Source of the DNA: Panax quinquefolius
Lineage: Eukaryota; Streptophyta; Magnoliopsida; Apiales; Araliaceae
Direction: 5' to 3'
Length of the DNA: 64,000 nucleotides
NCBI GenBank assembly: GCA_020205615.1
Contig: CM035151.1
Span: 39,738,977-39,802,976, forward strand
The notes beneath the pieces are model-generated. The model did no database searches and was not told the DNA's origin. It saw only the letters and a list, made by a program, of their open reading frames with translations. Positions 23,267 through 35,583 of the stretch are shown here, piece after piece; within the stretch, counting starts at the first letter, position 1, and the number at the start of each line of letters is the position of its first letter. A program made the position numbers and the translations under genes.

Positions 23267-23439
23267 TCTCAAATCTTGTCATAAAACAAGGGTTAATTAA
23301 GGAAATCAATATATCACATAATATCCCTATATCTTGACCAACTAACAAATAAGTTTAGGTAGGGACACACTAGCGAAGGATTTACTCGTCTCTCCCCTCC
23401 TAGTTATATTCCCGATCTCCGCCAAAGATCATATCCTAA

Positions 23440-23450
23440 GCTCGATACCA
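23440..23450 (-). other. Element B primer binding site
   Basis: Minus-strand TGGTATCGAGC, four bases from the 5' LTR end; initiator-Met-like with G in place of A at one site. C has the same variant. Confidence 0.75.
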
Positions 23451-23454
23451 ACCG

Positions 23455-26142
23455 CATGACGCCCCCAAAATAGGTCCATTCCATCCAACCCATTACGAGT
23501 GCCAAATACATGGTATGCGAAATAACTACAACTTTATAAATACATTTGTCGTGCAAAATACGACAACATATATACTGTGAGTTTAAATACAATTATTGTC
23601 TTCTAGACAATATACATACCTAAATAAATCCTCATCACAATTATTGATACATTATTTTACAAAAATGGTGAGGACTACTAAACAACTCTCTCTAGAACCT
23701 TCATTCCATACCCCGACTAGTACTCGCTACATTCTCGCCTCCTGAGAAGAAAAATGGAACAACAAGGAAAAGGGTGAGCTTAACTAGCCCAGTAAAAAAT
23801 ATTATGACTAAGATAATATACAACAAATTATCCATAGTCTTCAACAGGGAAAAATCTAATAGAATACAATAGACAACCAGTTTTAAATCAATAACTGCAA
23901 TCAATATATTCATCAGAAGAGTTAAGTAGAGAATGCAAACTACTATCTTCTATATATGAATTTAAAAGTTCATCATCGATATTTTATCCCTGTAACATCA
24001 ATCAATATATATCTGGAATCAAATATTCATATTTGCACTACAGGCAAAAGATATTCATCAGTTGGTCATGTTCATCTAAACACCTGTTCATCTTTGCACT
24101 ACGGGCCAAAGGTATTCATCAGAAATCATTCATCTTTACACTACAGGCCAAAGATATTCAATAATATCATCATTTAAGACTGAGGATGATGAAAAATATT
24201 TTAAAGGAAACGAATCCAGTGAAACAAAAGGACAAATATTAAGGATTCGTATTTTAAAGAATCCAAGTTCAAAAATAATTCATAAGTAATCAGAGTGGAG
24301 TAAAATTCAAGAATGATTAAAACATGGATACAATCAAAGCTAGTATCCATAATAGATATTTTGGACGAAAAGGGAAAATTTTCATTTTTCGATGAATAAT
24401 GTCGTATTCGTGAATATTGTCATATACGTGAATAGTGCCGTATACGTGAATAGTAACTCCGACACCAAAATATAGAAATTTCATAAAAAAACATCTTCAC
24501 GCTTCGTGAATAGTAACTCGTGAATAGTAACTCATGAATAGTAACTCGTGAATAGTAACTCATGAATAGTAACCCAGAGCATGAAAAGGTTCCAAATTTG
24601 ATAAAAAGTTCCAACCAATATTTCAAAGATAATGATATTGAAGAAATAATATCATTTTGAATAAAATAACATCCCTTACCTCGAAAGAATAGTACTTCTA
24701 GTTGAAAAACAGAATATAGGCTATGACTTGAACTTTGCACCGTATAGCAATACTCAAAGTATACTCAAAATACTCACAAGGATACATTTCGATAATATAG
24801 AGAGAGAGAAAACCTCGGTTTACGGTGTGATTTTCAATTCTAACCTAAGCACCTATTTATAGGAAAATGCTTAGAACACCAAAGTAGAAAAATTAATAAA
24901 TTAATATTATAATTTTTCCACAACTTCATCGCTTTACTAACAATCTGAATTCAGCCTCCTAATCACATGTTAAATGAATTTCAAAAATGAAAAAAACATT
25001 TTTGTAATTAAAAATATTTTTAACTTCAAAAATCAATTATTTGAACTTACGAAATTCAAGAATTCATAATAAATATCCTTTTATCAGAAAATTGAATCTC
25101 GCGTATTTTTATAGGAAATTCAATTCTCTACAACTTTACGAAGAAAGTTTTTGCAAATTCCAAGCAGAAATTGGCCAAGAAATCCACAAGCAGACGATTT
25201 TATATAGTATAATCAAATTTCGATCGATAAATGGGGTCCCATGACATGTTTAACATGTTTGAAACATTTATTGTAACAAAAATACTCTTCTTCCTCGTAT
25301 ACTCATATATCCCACATTTATTGTAAAAATATCACAGATTAATATATTATTAAAATAATATATTTAAATGAATTATTTTATCGAGAAAAAGATAAAATAT
25401 TAATTTTCAACAATTGTCACTTTAAAAATTTTCTCCATCTATATCCACATAAAATCAATATTTTCCTCATCATATAAATCAATAATTAATTATTCACAAA
25501 TAATATTACTGAGAATCACGATCGGCAACCTGTGCCGGTAGTTCAGGAAGAGGGGCTTTCAATAAGGATCTCTCTCATCTTGGCGCCTTGATTAGGTGAC
25601 CAAACCTCTCCTTAGAGCAGAACTTTCTAGACATTGCCAATAATGTTATCTAATAATATTATTAGAGATAATATGAATTATTGCTTCGATAATGGAAAAT
25701 CTTTTGTGTAATGACAATTTATTGAAACAATGAGTAATATAAAATATCAATGCAACAATTATTGAATTAATAAAATAAAATCTTTGAGCGATAAATTTGT
25801 AACAATTATTGAGTAGTGCCTTCTTTACGTAAGAATCAATAATTGGTGCAATACTGCAGATATCTTCTTGTTCAACACGGCGTATTAGTGTGTTTTAACC
25901 ACGGGTATTCCAACGGTATTAATAGTATGACTACGTAGATTATTTATAAACAACTTATATTTGTCGTTTTCTTCATCGATTCGCTTTAGTTATGGGGCCA
26001 TAATAACGCTATCAATAATTCCTCGACGATAATGAATATTTTATAACCACTGCTTATTGAATATTGTATTTTACTAATTCATCCACATTAATCGAATATT
26101 CCCAAAATAATAAATAGAATATTTATATTTATTAAAATTTGT

Positions 26143-26148
<6 letters not shown>
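23455..26148 (-). repeat. Element B 5' LTR
   Basis: The inner end is worn (CATGACGCCCCC in place of TGTGACG). The outer end reads TTTGTCTTATA and merges with (TA)n. The TATA decamer is at 24853-24862, hairpin units at 24033-24165 and 14-bp GTGAATAGTAACTC repeats at 24508-24575. Close to the 3' LTR apart from scattered CAG-site differences. Confidence 0.8.
24853..24862 (-). promoter_or_regulatory. TATA box of B 5' LTR
   Basis: Minus-strand CTATAAATAG, followed downstream by TCTCTCTCTATATTATCG, a likely start region. Confidence 0.6.

Positions 26149-26200
<52 letters not shown>
26147..26200. repeat. (TA)n between elements B and D
   Basis: About 26 TA dinucleotides separate the outer ends of two LTRs pointing away from each other. 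It is also the centre of a large inverted repeat (B against D). It derives from the (TA)n already present in the Tat LTR minisatellite. Confidence 0.85.
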
Positions 26201-26205
<5 letters not shown>

Positions 26206-26465
26206 ACCCAAATTTTTTTTAATAAATGGAATTTTCTATTTATTATTTTGAAAATATTGAATTGATTAATGTGGTTATTTGAGTAATGCGCTTAATATTT
26301 TAAAATAAATAGTGGTTATAAATATATATATATGGGAATATTTATCAGGAATATCAATTGAGAATATTCAGACGACGGCAATGCCTTTCAAAATAAAGCG
26401 CATGGATGAAAAAAAGACAAAATAAATTTCATTTAGTTGTTAAAATTTACCGTTGGTCTTATGGT

Positions 26466-26467
<2 letters not shown>

Positions 26468-26510
<43 letters not shown>
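26468..26510. repeat. (TA)n inside D 5' LTR
   Basis: About 21 TA units stand where the 3' LTR of D (42215-42285) has some 60 bp of ordinary sequence between CCGTTGGTTAAA and ATTCTTACGTAAG. It is a replacement rather than a simple expansion, or an assembly artefact. Confidence 0.8.
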
Positions 26511-26512
<2 letters not shown>

Positions 26513-27431
26513 TTACGTAAGAATATATCAATAATTGTTACAAGAGTTATCGCTCAAAGATTTTATTTTATCGATTCAATAATTTTTGATATTTTATATT
26601 ACCGTTGTTTCAATAATTGTCACTATACAATATTTTCCATTATCGGCAATAATTCATATTATCCTAATAATATTAGAAAACATTATTGGCAATGTCTAGA
26701 AAGTTCTGCCTAAGGAGAGGGTTGGTCACCTAATACGGCGCCGCCAAGAAGGAGAAATTTTATTGAAAACCCCTCTTCCTGTAGAACTACCGTCACAAGA
26801 TTGCGGATTCTTGTAATATTATTTGTGAATAATTAATTATTGATTTATATGATGAGGAAAATATTGATTTTATGTGGATATAGATGGAGAAAATTTTTAA
26901 AGTGACAATTGTTAAAAATTGATATTTTATTTTCCGATAAAATAATATTTTATTATATTATATAATAATGGTGAAAATTTTTACAATGAATGTGGGATAT
27001 ATGATATATGAGGAGAAGAGTATTTTTCAATTAAATGATTAACACATGTTTTTGTGTGTCGGTGGACCCCATTTCTTGATCGAAATTTGATTATAGCACT
27101 GTAAAATCGTTCGTTTGTGGATTTCGGTCAATTTCTGTTTGGAATTTGGAAAACCTTTCTTCTGTAAAGTTGTAGAGAATTGAATTTCCTATAGAAAGTC
27201 TCGAGATTTGAATTTTCTGATAAAAGGGCTATTTATTATGAATTATTGAAGTTCCGAAGTTCCGAAATAATTAATTTTTGGAAGTTTTAATTATTTTTAT
27301 TTAGAAAAATATTTTTGTTGTTTATGGACATGTGTTAGGTGTTTGAGATCAGCTGGTATGATGGTGTAGAAGATTTATTATATATATTAATATTATATTA
27401 AATTTTCTGCTTTGGTGTTCTAAGCATTTTC

Positions 27432-27441
27432 CTATAAATAG
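27432..27441 (+). promoter_or_regulatory. TATA box of D 5' LTR
   Basis: CTATAAATAG, followed by TTTCTCTCTCTTTCTCTCTC about 55 bp downstream. The LTR downstream of it is split by element C, so a transcript would first run into C. Confidence 0.6.
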
Positions 27442-27702
27442 GGTGCTTAGGTTAGAATTGAAAATCACACCAGAAATTACAGATTTCTCTCTCTTTCTCT
27501 CTCTATATATCGAGCGTATTTTTGTTAGTATTTTAGTACTTTGAGTATTGCAATACGGTGCAAGTTCTTTCAGCACTATATCCATTATTCCAACCAGAAG
27601 TACTATTCTAGCTAAGGTAAGGGATATTATATTTTTTTTAAATGATATTATTTCTTCAATATCATTATGCAGAAATATTGGTTGGAACTTTTTCATGTCG
27701 GG

Positions 27703-27800
27703 GTTACTATTCATGAGTTACTATTCATAAGTTACTATTCACGAGTTACTATTCATGAGTTACTATTCACGAGTTACTATTCACGAGTTACTATTCACGA
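27703..27800 (+). repeat. seven-copy 14-bp repeat GTTACTATTCACGA
   Basis: Seven contiguous units differing only at the CAC/CAT and GA/AA positions. Fewer copies occur in other family 2 LTRs (18640-18715, 24508-24575, 43500-43555), so the array is length-variable. Confidence 0.9.
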
Positions 27801-28208
27801 AGCATGATGATGTTTTTATGAAATTTCTATCTTTTAGTGTCAGAGTTACTATTCACGTATACGGCACTATTCACGTATACGACACTATTATTCACGAATC
27901 ACTAAGACTATTCACGAAAAATTAAATTTTCGATTTTTAATCAAAAATATCTATATTGGATACTAGCTTTGATTGTATCCATGTTTTGATCATTCTTGAA
28001 TTTTACTCCACTATGATTATTTATGAGGTATTTTGGACATGAAATAAATTGAAATACTGTAATCCTTAATATTTATTTTTTGTTTCTTTGGATTCGTTTC
28101 CATTAAAATATTTTTCATCATCCTCCGTCCTAAATGATGATATAATTGAATATCTTTGGCATGTAGTGCAAAGATTAATAATTTCTGATGAATATCTTTG
28201 GCCCGTAG

Positions 28209-30838
28209 TGTGACGCCCCCAAAATAGGTATACATCACCCATTCTGAGTTGTCAATACATGGTACAAAAACAACTACAACTTTATTATTACAACAGTAAA
28301 ACTCTGAGTTTGAATACAAATATTATATTCTAGACAATATCTATACTCAAATAAATCCTCATCACATTTATTGATACATTATTTTACAAAAATGGTGAGC
28401 ACTATTAAACAACTCTCTCTAGAACCTTCATTCCATACCCCGACTCGTACTCGCTATATTCTCGCCTCCTGAGAAGAAAAATGGAACAAAAAGGAAAAGG
28501 GTGAGCTCAACTAGCCCAGTAAAGAATATTATGACTAAGATAATATACAACAAATTATCATTAGTCTTCAACAGGGAAAAAATCTAATAGAATACAATAG
28601 ACAACAAGTTTTAAATCAATATTCGCAGCGGAAATAATAATTCACTAGAAGAGTTAAGTAGAGAATGCAAACTAATATCTTCTATGTATGAATTTAAAAG
28701 TTCATAAATCATCTTTTATCCCCTGTAACATCAATCAATATACATACGGAATCAAATATTCATCTTTGCACTACTGGGCCAAAGATATTCATCGATTGGT
28801 CATGTTCATCTAAACACTGTTCATCTTTGCACTACGGGCCAAAGATATTCATCGAAATCATTCATCTTTGCACTTACAAGCCAAAGATATTCAATAATAT
28901 CATCATTTAAGGCGAGGATGATGAAAAATATTTTTAAAGAAAGCGTATCGAGTGAAACAAAATGACAAGGATTAAGGATTAAGGATTCGTACTTTGTTTA
29001 ATCCATGTCCAAAAATACCTCAAAAATAATCATAGTGGTGTAAAATTCAAGAATGATCAAAACATGGATACAATCAAAGCTAGTATCCACAATAGATATT
29101 TTAGATGAAAAGGAAAATTTTCATTTTCTATTGAATAATGCCTTATTAAGTGAATAGTGTAAGATATACGTGAATCTTGCCATATCACGTGAATAGTAAC
29201 TACCGCACACCAAAACTTCTAAATTTAATAAAACTTGGATCAATATTTTAGCATAATGATATTGAAGAAATAATATCATTACGAAAAAAAAATAGCCCTT
29301 ACCTTGGAAAGACAGTACTTCTAACTGGAATACTGGATATAAGCTATAACTTGAACTTGCCCCGTATAGCAACACTCAAAGTATACTCAAAATACTCACA
29401 AGAATATGCTCGATAATATAGAGAGAGAAAACTTCAATTTCTGGTGTGATTTTCAATTCTAACCTAAGCACCCTATTTATAGGAAAATGCTTAGAACACC
29501 AAAGCAGAAAATTTAATAAAATATTAATATATATTTATTAAATTCCTATGCACCCAAAAAATCGATTCAAACCATCAGCCACCAAGAGTGACTCACCTTG
29601 CCTAACTAAAAAAAAACGTTTTTCTTATTAAAAATATTTAAAACTTCAAAAATTAATTATTTCGGAGCTTCAGAACATCAATAATCCACAATAAATAGCC
29701 CTTTTGTCAGAAAATTCGAATCTTGCGAGTTTTTATAGGAAATTCAATTCTCTACAACGTTTCATAAGAAAGTTTTTCCAAATTCTAAACAGAAATTGAC
29801 CGAAATCTATAAACGGCCGATTTTACAAGTTATAATCAAATTTCAGTCAAGAAATGGGGTCCACCGACATGTTTAACATGTTTTAAACATTTATTGCAAC
29901 AAAAATACTCTTTCTCCTCGTATACTCATATATCACACATTCATTGTAAAAATATCACCATTATTATATTATTAAAAATATAATAATATATTTAAATGAA
30001 TTATTTTATCAGAAAAAGATAAAATTTTAATTTTCAACAATTGTCACATTAAAAAATTTTCTCCATCTATATCCACATAAAATCAATATTTTCCTCATCA
30101 TATAAATCAATAATTAATTATTCACGAATAATATTCTGAGAATCACAATATTGACAAACGAGACGGTTCCCAAGAAAGAAGGGCTTTCAATAAGAATTTC
30201 TCCTTCTTAGGCCAGCGCAATTAGGTGACCAAACCTCTCCTTAAGCAGAACTTTCTAGACATTGCCAATAATGTTATCTAATAATATTATTCGAGATAAT
30301 ATGAATTATTGCTTCGATAATGAAAATCTTGTGTAATGACAATTATTGAAACAACAACAATATCAACGCATGACAATTATTAAATCAATAAAATAAAATC
30401 TTGATAAGAATAATTACCGTAACCATTATTGAGTAGTGCCTTCTTACGTAAGAATCAATAATTGGTGCAATACTGAGTAATCTTCTTGTGTTTTAACCAC
30501 CCAGAGTATTTTAACAAGATTGACGGTAACAACTACGCCTAGATTATTTTTAAACAACTTATATTTGTCGTTTTCTTCATCCAAAGGCTTTTTTAGTTAT
30601 GGGGCCCACACATGCTCACTGCTTGGCCGTAAATACGAATATTCCTCGACGAAGACGAATATTCCACGACCAAACGAATATTTCAAACAACAATGAATAT
30701 TTTATAACCACTTGCTTATTTTGAAATATTTTGCGTATTTTACCCATAACTATCCACATTAATCAAATCAACCCTTACTATTTCAAAATAATAAATAGAG
30801 AAAATTAAATTTCATTAATAATAAGTTGGGGTCTTACA
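28209..30838 (-). repeat. Element C 3' LTR
   Basis: TGTGACGCCCCC to GGGGTCTTACA, 2,630 bp. TATA decamer at 29473-29482 (minus), three hairpin units with CATCTTTGCAC...CCAAAGATATTC (28768-28893), GAATATTC palindromes at 30645-30680. Confidence 0.9.
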
Positions 30839-30850
30839 ACCTCCCTCCTT
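30839..30850 (-). other. Element C polypurine tract
   Basis: Minus-strand AAGGAGGGAGGT adjacent to the 3' LTR. Confidence 0.8.
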
Positions 30851-30854
30851 ATGA

Positions 30855-31521
30855 AATTTCGTCCTCGAAATTGACGTCACATTACTAGTGTTTGAAAAGG
30901 TGAGGATACCTCGCTTTCATTTCGCTTTCTAATTCCCGAGGTCATTTCCTATATGCTTTGATTCCTCCCACAGAACTTTAACTTGTGGTATGACCTTTGT
31001 GCGTGGGACATGCTCCTTCCTATCTAAAATCTTGGTGGTACCTCTTAAATGACGTTAAGTCTTGACTATCTCGTCTCGGTTCTAACTCTATAACGTGGTT
31101 CGGGTCTTTCAAATATTCTGAAATCTGGATATGTGAAACACATTATGAACACGAGACATACTCGGAGGTAATCTTGAGTCTATAGGCTACATTTTCTACT
31201 CGGTCAAGAATTTGAAATGGACCGATAAATCATGGATTGAGCTTTCCTCTCTTCCCAAATCTTGTAACTCCCTTCCATGGAGCAACTTCATGACAATACA
31301 TGATCCCCTATACTAAATTCCACGTCCTTTCGATGAAGATCCGCATAACTCTTTTGTCGATCTTGTGCTTGGTTTGTATACGTTGTCGAATCATTTGGAT
31401 CTTTCAGGTGAGTCATACGTATTAACTTTCGGGTCCCAATAATGTTGCTTCATCCACCTCATCCCAACATATTGAGAGCGACACTTTTCGTCCATATAAT
31501 GCTTCAAATGGAGCCACACCT
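30855..31521 (-). pseudogene. Element C integrase C-terminus and chromodomain remnant
   Basis: The minus strand carries the equivalents of EFSIGDHVL, WKGVTRFGKRGKLNP, the GPF/Y region, VHNVFHIS, the EDLTSF/EEV start of the chromodomain and KVLWEESKH in several frames down to the polypurine tract. It is more decayed than the same region of A or D, with at least four frame changes. Confidence 0.6.
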
Positions 31522-32733
31522 TTACTTGGCCGATAAGCTGTTGTTGTAGGAGAATTCCACCAATGGTAAATACTTATCCCAAGCGCCCTTGAAGTCTAGG
31601 ACCGTGAGTCTTAATAAATCTTCAAGAGTTTGAATAGTCCTCTCTGATTGTCCGTCCATTTGAGGATGGTATGCCGAACTAAATCGCAAATCCGTGCCCA
31701 TAGCTTTTTGCAAGCTAACCCAAAATCTTGAAGTGAATCTTGGGTCACGATCCGAAACTATGGATACAGGCATGCCATGCAACCTCACAATCTCATTCAT
31801 GTACATACAAGCAAGGCGTTCAAGGGAATAAGTCTCCCGTATCGGCAAGAAATGAGCAGACTTGGTTAATCTATCAACAATAACCCCAATAGCATCGATG
31901 CCTTGAGAAACCGTAGGAAGACCCGTAACGAAATCCATGGTAATGTGTTCCCACTTCCATTTCGGAATCTCAAGTGGTTGCAACGTACACTTAGGTACTA
32001 GATGCTCCGCCTTTACACGTTGACAAGTTAAACACATCGAGATAAACTTTGCAATCTCTCTCTTCATATTGTTCCACCAAAATGTATATCGAAGATCACG
32101 ATACATTTTAGTACTTCCAGGATGGATTGCAAATTGTGTATTGTGTGCCTCCATCATAATCTTGTACTTCAAATCAGAGTCGTTAGGAACACAAAGTCTG
32201 GAGTGGACTCGAAGTATTCCTTCTTCATCAATTCTCGCTTCCTGAATAACACCTTCTTGTACTTTCTTCTTCATACGCATCAGCTCCGGGTCGGTGGCTT
32301 GAGCAACCTTAACTTTTTCTATTAAAGTTGGCTCTATGTGTATACTTGACATCATCGCACTCATTCCTCCATATGATCTTCTACTCAACGCGTCAGCTAC
32401 CACATTCGCTTTTCCAGGATGGTATTGAATAGTGTGGTCATAGTCTTTCAATAGCTCGAGCCAACGTCGATGCCGCATGTTGAGTTCTTTTTGAGTGAAG
32501 AAATATTTAAGGCTTTTATGGTCTGAATATATCTCCACTTTCTCCCCATATAGATAGTGCCTCCGGATCTTTAGTAAAAAACGATCATTTGCTGCCAACT
32601 CTAGATCATGAGTAGGATAATTCCTCCCATACTCTTTAAGTTGTCGCGAGGCATAGGCTATGACTTTCCCACGTTGCATGAGAACACATCCTAACCCTTT
32701 GCCCGAAGCATCATTTGTAGATAACAAATCCAT
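31522..32733 (-). CDS. Element C RNase H and integrase, longest open pol segment
   Basis: 403 uninterrupted codons. RNase H acidic residues: D8 (NDASGKGLG), E45 (THDLELAA), D71 ([10 protein letters not shown]) and D114 (VADALSRR). Integrase HHCC: H197, H204, C234, C237. Catalytic triad: D267 ([10 protein letters not shown]), D328 (IVSDRDPRF) and E364 (GQSERTIQT), with 35 residues between D328 and E364, the D,D35E spacing of the family. The stretch ends after FSYNNS by a one-base shift, so the DNA-binding C-terminus is out of frame. The start is an internal Met; the polyprotein frame comes from RT. All visible catalytic residues are kept, making C the best enzyme source here, though still broken overall. 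Confidence 0.9.
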   Translation of the reverse strand: MDLLSTNDASGKGLGCVLMQRGKVIAYASRQLKEYGRNYPTHDLELAANDRFLLKIRRHYLYGEKVEIYSDHKSLKYFFTQKELNMRHRRWLELLKDYDHTIQYHPGKANVVADALSRRSYGGMSAMMSSIHIEPTLIEKVKVAQATDPELMRMKKKVQEGVIQEARIDEEGILRVHSRLCVPNDSDLKYKIMMEAHNTQFAIHPGSTKMYRDLRYTFWWNNMKREIAKFISMCLTCQRVKAEHLVPKCTLQPLEIPKWKWEHITMDFVTGLPTVSQGIDAIGVIVDRLTKSAHFLPIRETYSLERLACMYMNEIVRLHGMPVSIVSDRDPRFTSRFWVSLQKAMGTDLRFSSAYHPQMDGQSERTIQTLEDLLRLTVLDFKGAWDKYLPLVEFSYNNSLSAK

Positions 32734-32744
32734 CCGAACCGGAT

Positions 32745-33650
32745 GGTATTGTTAGAACAGTCTTAGAAATAAGTCTCCTCTTAAGCTCTTGGAGACTCTT
32801 CTCGCATTCTTCGCTCCAAACAAATTTTTTATCCTTCCGAGTTAGCTGGGTTAATGGAGTAGCGATTCGAGAAAACCCTTCCACGAATCTCCGATATTAA
32901 CCAACTAAGCCCAAAAAAGTACGTACTTCAGTCACCGACTTCGGTTGCTCCCAACTTTGTATTGCTTCAATCTTTGCCGGATGAACAGATACTCCATGTT
33001 TTGACACCACGTGCCCAAGGAATGCTACTTCTCAAGCAAGCGAACTCGCATTTCTTCAACTTGGCATAAAGCTTGTTTTCACGAAGCCTTTGGAGTACCG
33101 ACTTCAAATGGTGCTCATGATCTTCACGGCTTTTGGAATATATGAGGATGTCATCAATAAAACAACAACAACGAAATGATCCAAATATTCCTTGAATACT
33201 CGATTCATCATATCCATGAAAGTCGCGAGGAGCATTAGTAAATTCGAAAGACATGACTAAGAATTCATAATGCCCGTCACCGAGTTCTAAAAGCGATCTT
33301 TGGAATATCCTCGGTTCTAATCTTCAAATTTGATGATATCCGAGCGAAGATCGATCTTTGAAAAAATTGTGCCCTTGAGGCTGGTCAAACAAGTCATCAA
33401 TACGAGGTAGAGGATACCTATTCTTGATGGTGACATGGTTCAATTTCGATAGTCAATACAAAGTCGCATACTCCCATCTTTCTTCTTTACGAATAAAATA
33501 GAAGCACCCCAAGGAGATGTACTTAGGGCCGAATGAAACCGATGTCCAACAATTTCTGTAGTTGGACCTTTAACTCTGAAGTTCAATAGGAGCCATTCGA
33601 TATGGGATTTTAGAAATAGGCTTTGTACCGGGTTCAAGATCAATAAAAAT
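32745..33650 (-). pseudogene. Element C reverse transcriptase, frameshifted
   Basis: Pieces: [20 protein letters not shown] at 33643-33440, the LPHIDDLF and GYHQ regions in another frame, then MSFEFTNAPRDFHGYDE and [18 protein letters not shown] at 33254-32967, then FSRIATPLTQLTRKD. The catalytic FIDD box is present. At least four frame changes occur, several at CAG/CTG sites that vary between copies. Confidence 0.75.
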
Positions 33651-33759
33651 TCAACTTCACGTTACGGGGTAGGCGGAGAAGTTCTTCAGAAATCGTCCGG
33701 AAAGTCAATAACAACAGGAATATTATTCAAATTTGACGTATCTTTATTCAAATCCATGA

Positions 33760-34487
33760 CATGGGCTAAGAAAGCTTGACATCCGTTTGTCGATAAGCGA
33801 ATAGCTTTATGATTAGATATAACGATGATTGATTTTAATGGTTTAGTTGCTTGAATTCGCACAACGGGTTGGTTAGGAATATGAAAACTAACAACCTTAT
33901 GAAAATAATCAATTTTGGCATGATGAGTAATTAACCAATCAATCCTAAAATCACATCAAAAACAAGTATCTTTAAAGAGATAAGGTCAACGGTAAGGTGA
34001 TGGTGCCAACTTGAATCAAACAAGATTTATAAAGCGATTGGATGTGATGAAAGTTTCTCTAACGGAGTTTCCACGAGATAGGTCAAAGTGTAATTTCTCC
34101 GAGTCAAGTTTAAGCGTTGAGCACAAGCGGAGAGATAAATGAATGGGTAGCACCGGTATCAAGTAAGGTATAAACTTCGCAAGAATTTATTAATAGCTTA
34201 CCGTGATCACCTCGTTTGGGTTCCTCGCATTTTGACCCGATCACAACAAACGCTCTTCCGAAACCGTTGACTTTGACTTTTACGGGACGATCTTTTGAGT
34301 CACCGTCCCCATTGAACTAGGTTTCACCTGAAAGTACAATCCGAGCGATATGTCCTTCCTTTCCACAATTATAGCATACCTTGAAGCTGTTCAGGCGGTT
34401 TTGGTGATATGTCCCTCTTTTCGCATTTATAGCATCGACCGGTGGTCGCCCTCCTTGGAACGATTCTTTCTTTGGTCTTTGTCGTCT
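33760..34487 (-). pseudogene. Element C zinc knuckle and protease remnant
   Basis: Knuckle-like wording [12 protein letters not shown] lies near 34345-34380 and a damaged first knuckle near 34400-34440. The protease active-site region (DTGATHSFI) is near 34150-34175, with ETPLREFHH-type shifts after it and a worn ILRIDWLITHH. Frames change often. Confidence 0.6.
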
Positions 34488-35400
34488 TCACATGGTCGTT
34501 GTTAAATCTCCTCTTTTAAAATCTCCTCCGGACTCGCTTCTTCTATTTTCATGGCCATGATTACCACCACGAGTGGTTACCATTTTGTCCGTCTTTTTCT
34601 TTCTCCGCTGGTTATCGTTGTTTTGTTGACTGCTATCTCCGGTATGATCCTGGTTGTGGTCCCTCGGTTGACCGTACTCGTTATCTCGCTCTAATAATTG
34701 AGCCCTATTTACAACATCTGAATAGAGAGAAAATTTATGAGAAATGAGATATTGTCGTATGTCGGGTTTCAAACCTCTCAGAAACATCCGCGTCATACGT
34801 TCCTCATTCTCCACCAAATGAGGTGCAAACCTGGATAACTCTACAAACTTTGCCTCGTACTGAGACACCGTCATATTGTTTTGTTCTAATTTGATGAACT
34901 CCACTTCCTTCATATGACGAACACTTTCGGAAAGTAATTGTCATTAAATAGTTTTCAAACGTCTCCCAAGACATCTTTGAGTCTTGGTTTGGATGGGTGC
35001 GCTTCACGAGACTCCCACCGATGATCACGCCTCGCCACGGAACATAAAGGTGGCGAATGGAACCTTTGTTCCTCCGTGCATCCCAAGACATCAAATATCT
35101 TGGTAATTTGCTTAACCCATGTTTCCGCCATGATCGGATCGGCTTTCCCTTAAATTCGTGGTCCTGACTCTTTGAAGCGCTTGCATTTGTGACAACTCAT
35201 GAATTGCTATCATTTGCTCCTCAGTATTTTGAACACGAGTCTCCCTAAATGCGATTTTGAATGAACTACAAAAAGCTTCTAAACATCCCTCGTTCATCAT
35301 CTCGCGGTGGTGTTGTTCACGGGAGGAACATTGCCTGACTTGTTAGACGTTCTCCTCGTTGGTGAGTACAGGCGTCTCCACGGTCTCATTTCCATTGTTA
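34488..35400 (-). pseudogene. Element C gag, start codon lost
   Basis: The best stretch is 34913-34488: MKEVEFIKLEQNNMTVSQYE, RFAPHLVENEERMTRMFLRG, LYSDVVNRAQLLER and a basic linker (DNQRRKKKTDKM). Upstream, 35300-34804 holds MNEGCLEAFCSS and FKIAFRETRVQN in shifted frames. The place where D and B start gag (ATGTCGACT) reads TTTGTCGACT here after a small deletion, so no start remains. Confidence 0.75.
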
Positions 35401-35570
35401 ATATTCTCAGTCGACAAACAAGGGTTAATTCAGGAAATTAATATATCACATAATATCCCTATATACTGACCAACTAACAAATAAGCTTAGGTAGGACACA
35501 CTTAACGAAGGATTTACTCGTCTCTCCCTCCTAGTTCTATTCCCGATCTCCTTGGAGATCATATCACTAA

Positions 35571-35581
35571 GCTCGATACCA
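35571..35581 (-). other. Element C primer binding site
   Basis: Minus-strand TGGTATCGAGC two bases inside the 5' LTR; initiator-Met-like. Confidence 0.8.
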
Positions 35582-35583
35582 AT

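Larger units (their letters stand above)
17580..26148 (-). mobile_element. Element B: non-autonomous chromovirus derivative, family 2
   Basis: 3' LTR 17580-20365, polypurine tract 20366-20379, internal region 20366-23454 (3,089 bp), primer site 23440-23450, 5' LTR 23455-26148. Both flanks are (TA)n, so the target duplication cannot be read. The internal region keeps gag, protease and a worn chromodomain tail, but the RT core, most of RNase H and the integrase core are missing, and a 143-bp unrelated segment sits at the RT deletion. Element D has the same layout and nearly the same internal length, so both descend from one deleted ancestor and would need enzymes from a relative such as C. Confidence 0.85.

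Noticed and set aside
26147..26200. Possible replication origin or matrix-attachment site at the TA tract
   Set aside because: TA richness alone explains the look; no further motif.
27703..27800. Regular short direct repeats resembling a CRISPR array
   Set aside because: Contiguous 14-bp units without spacers, in a plant LTR.
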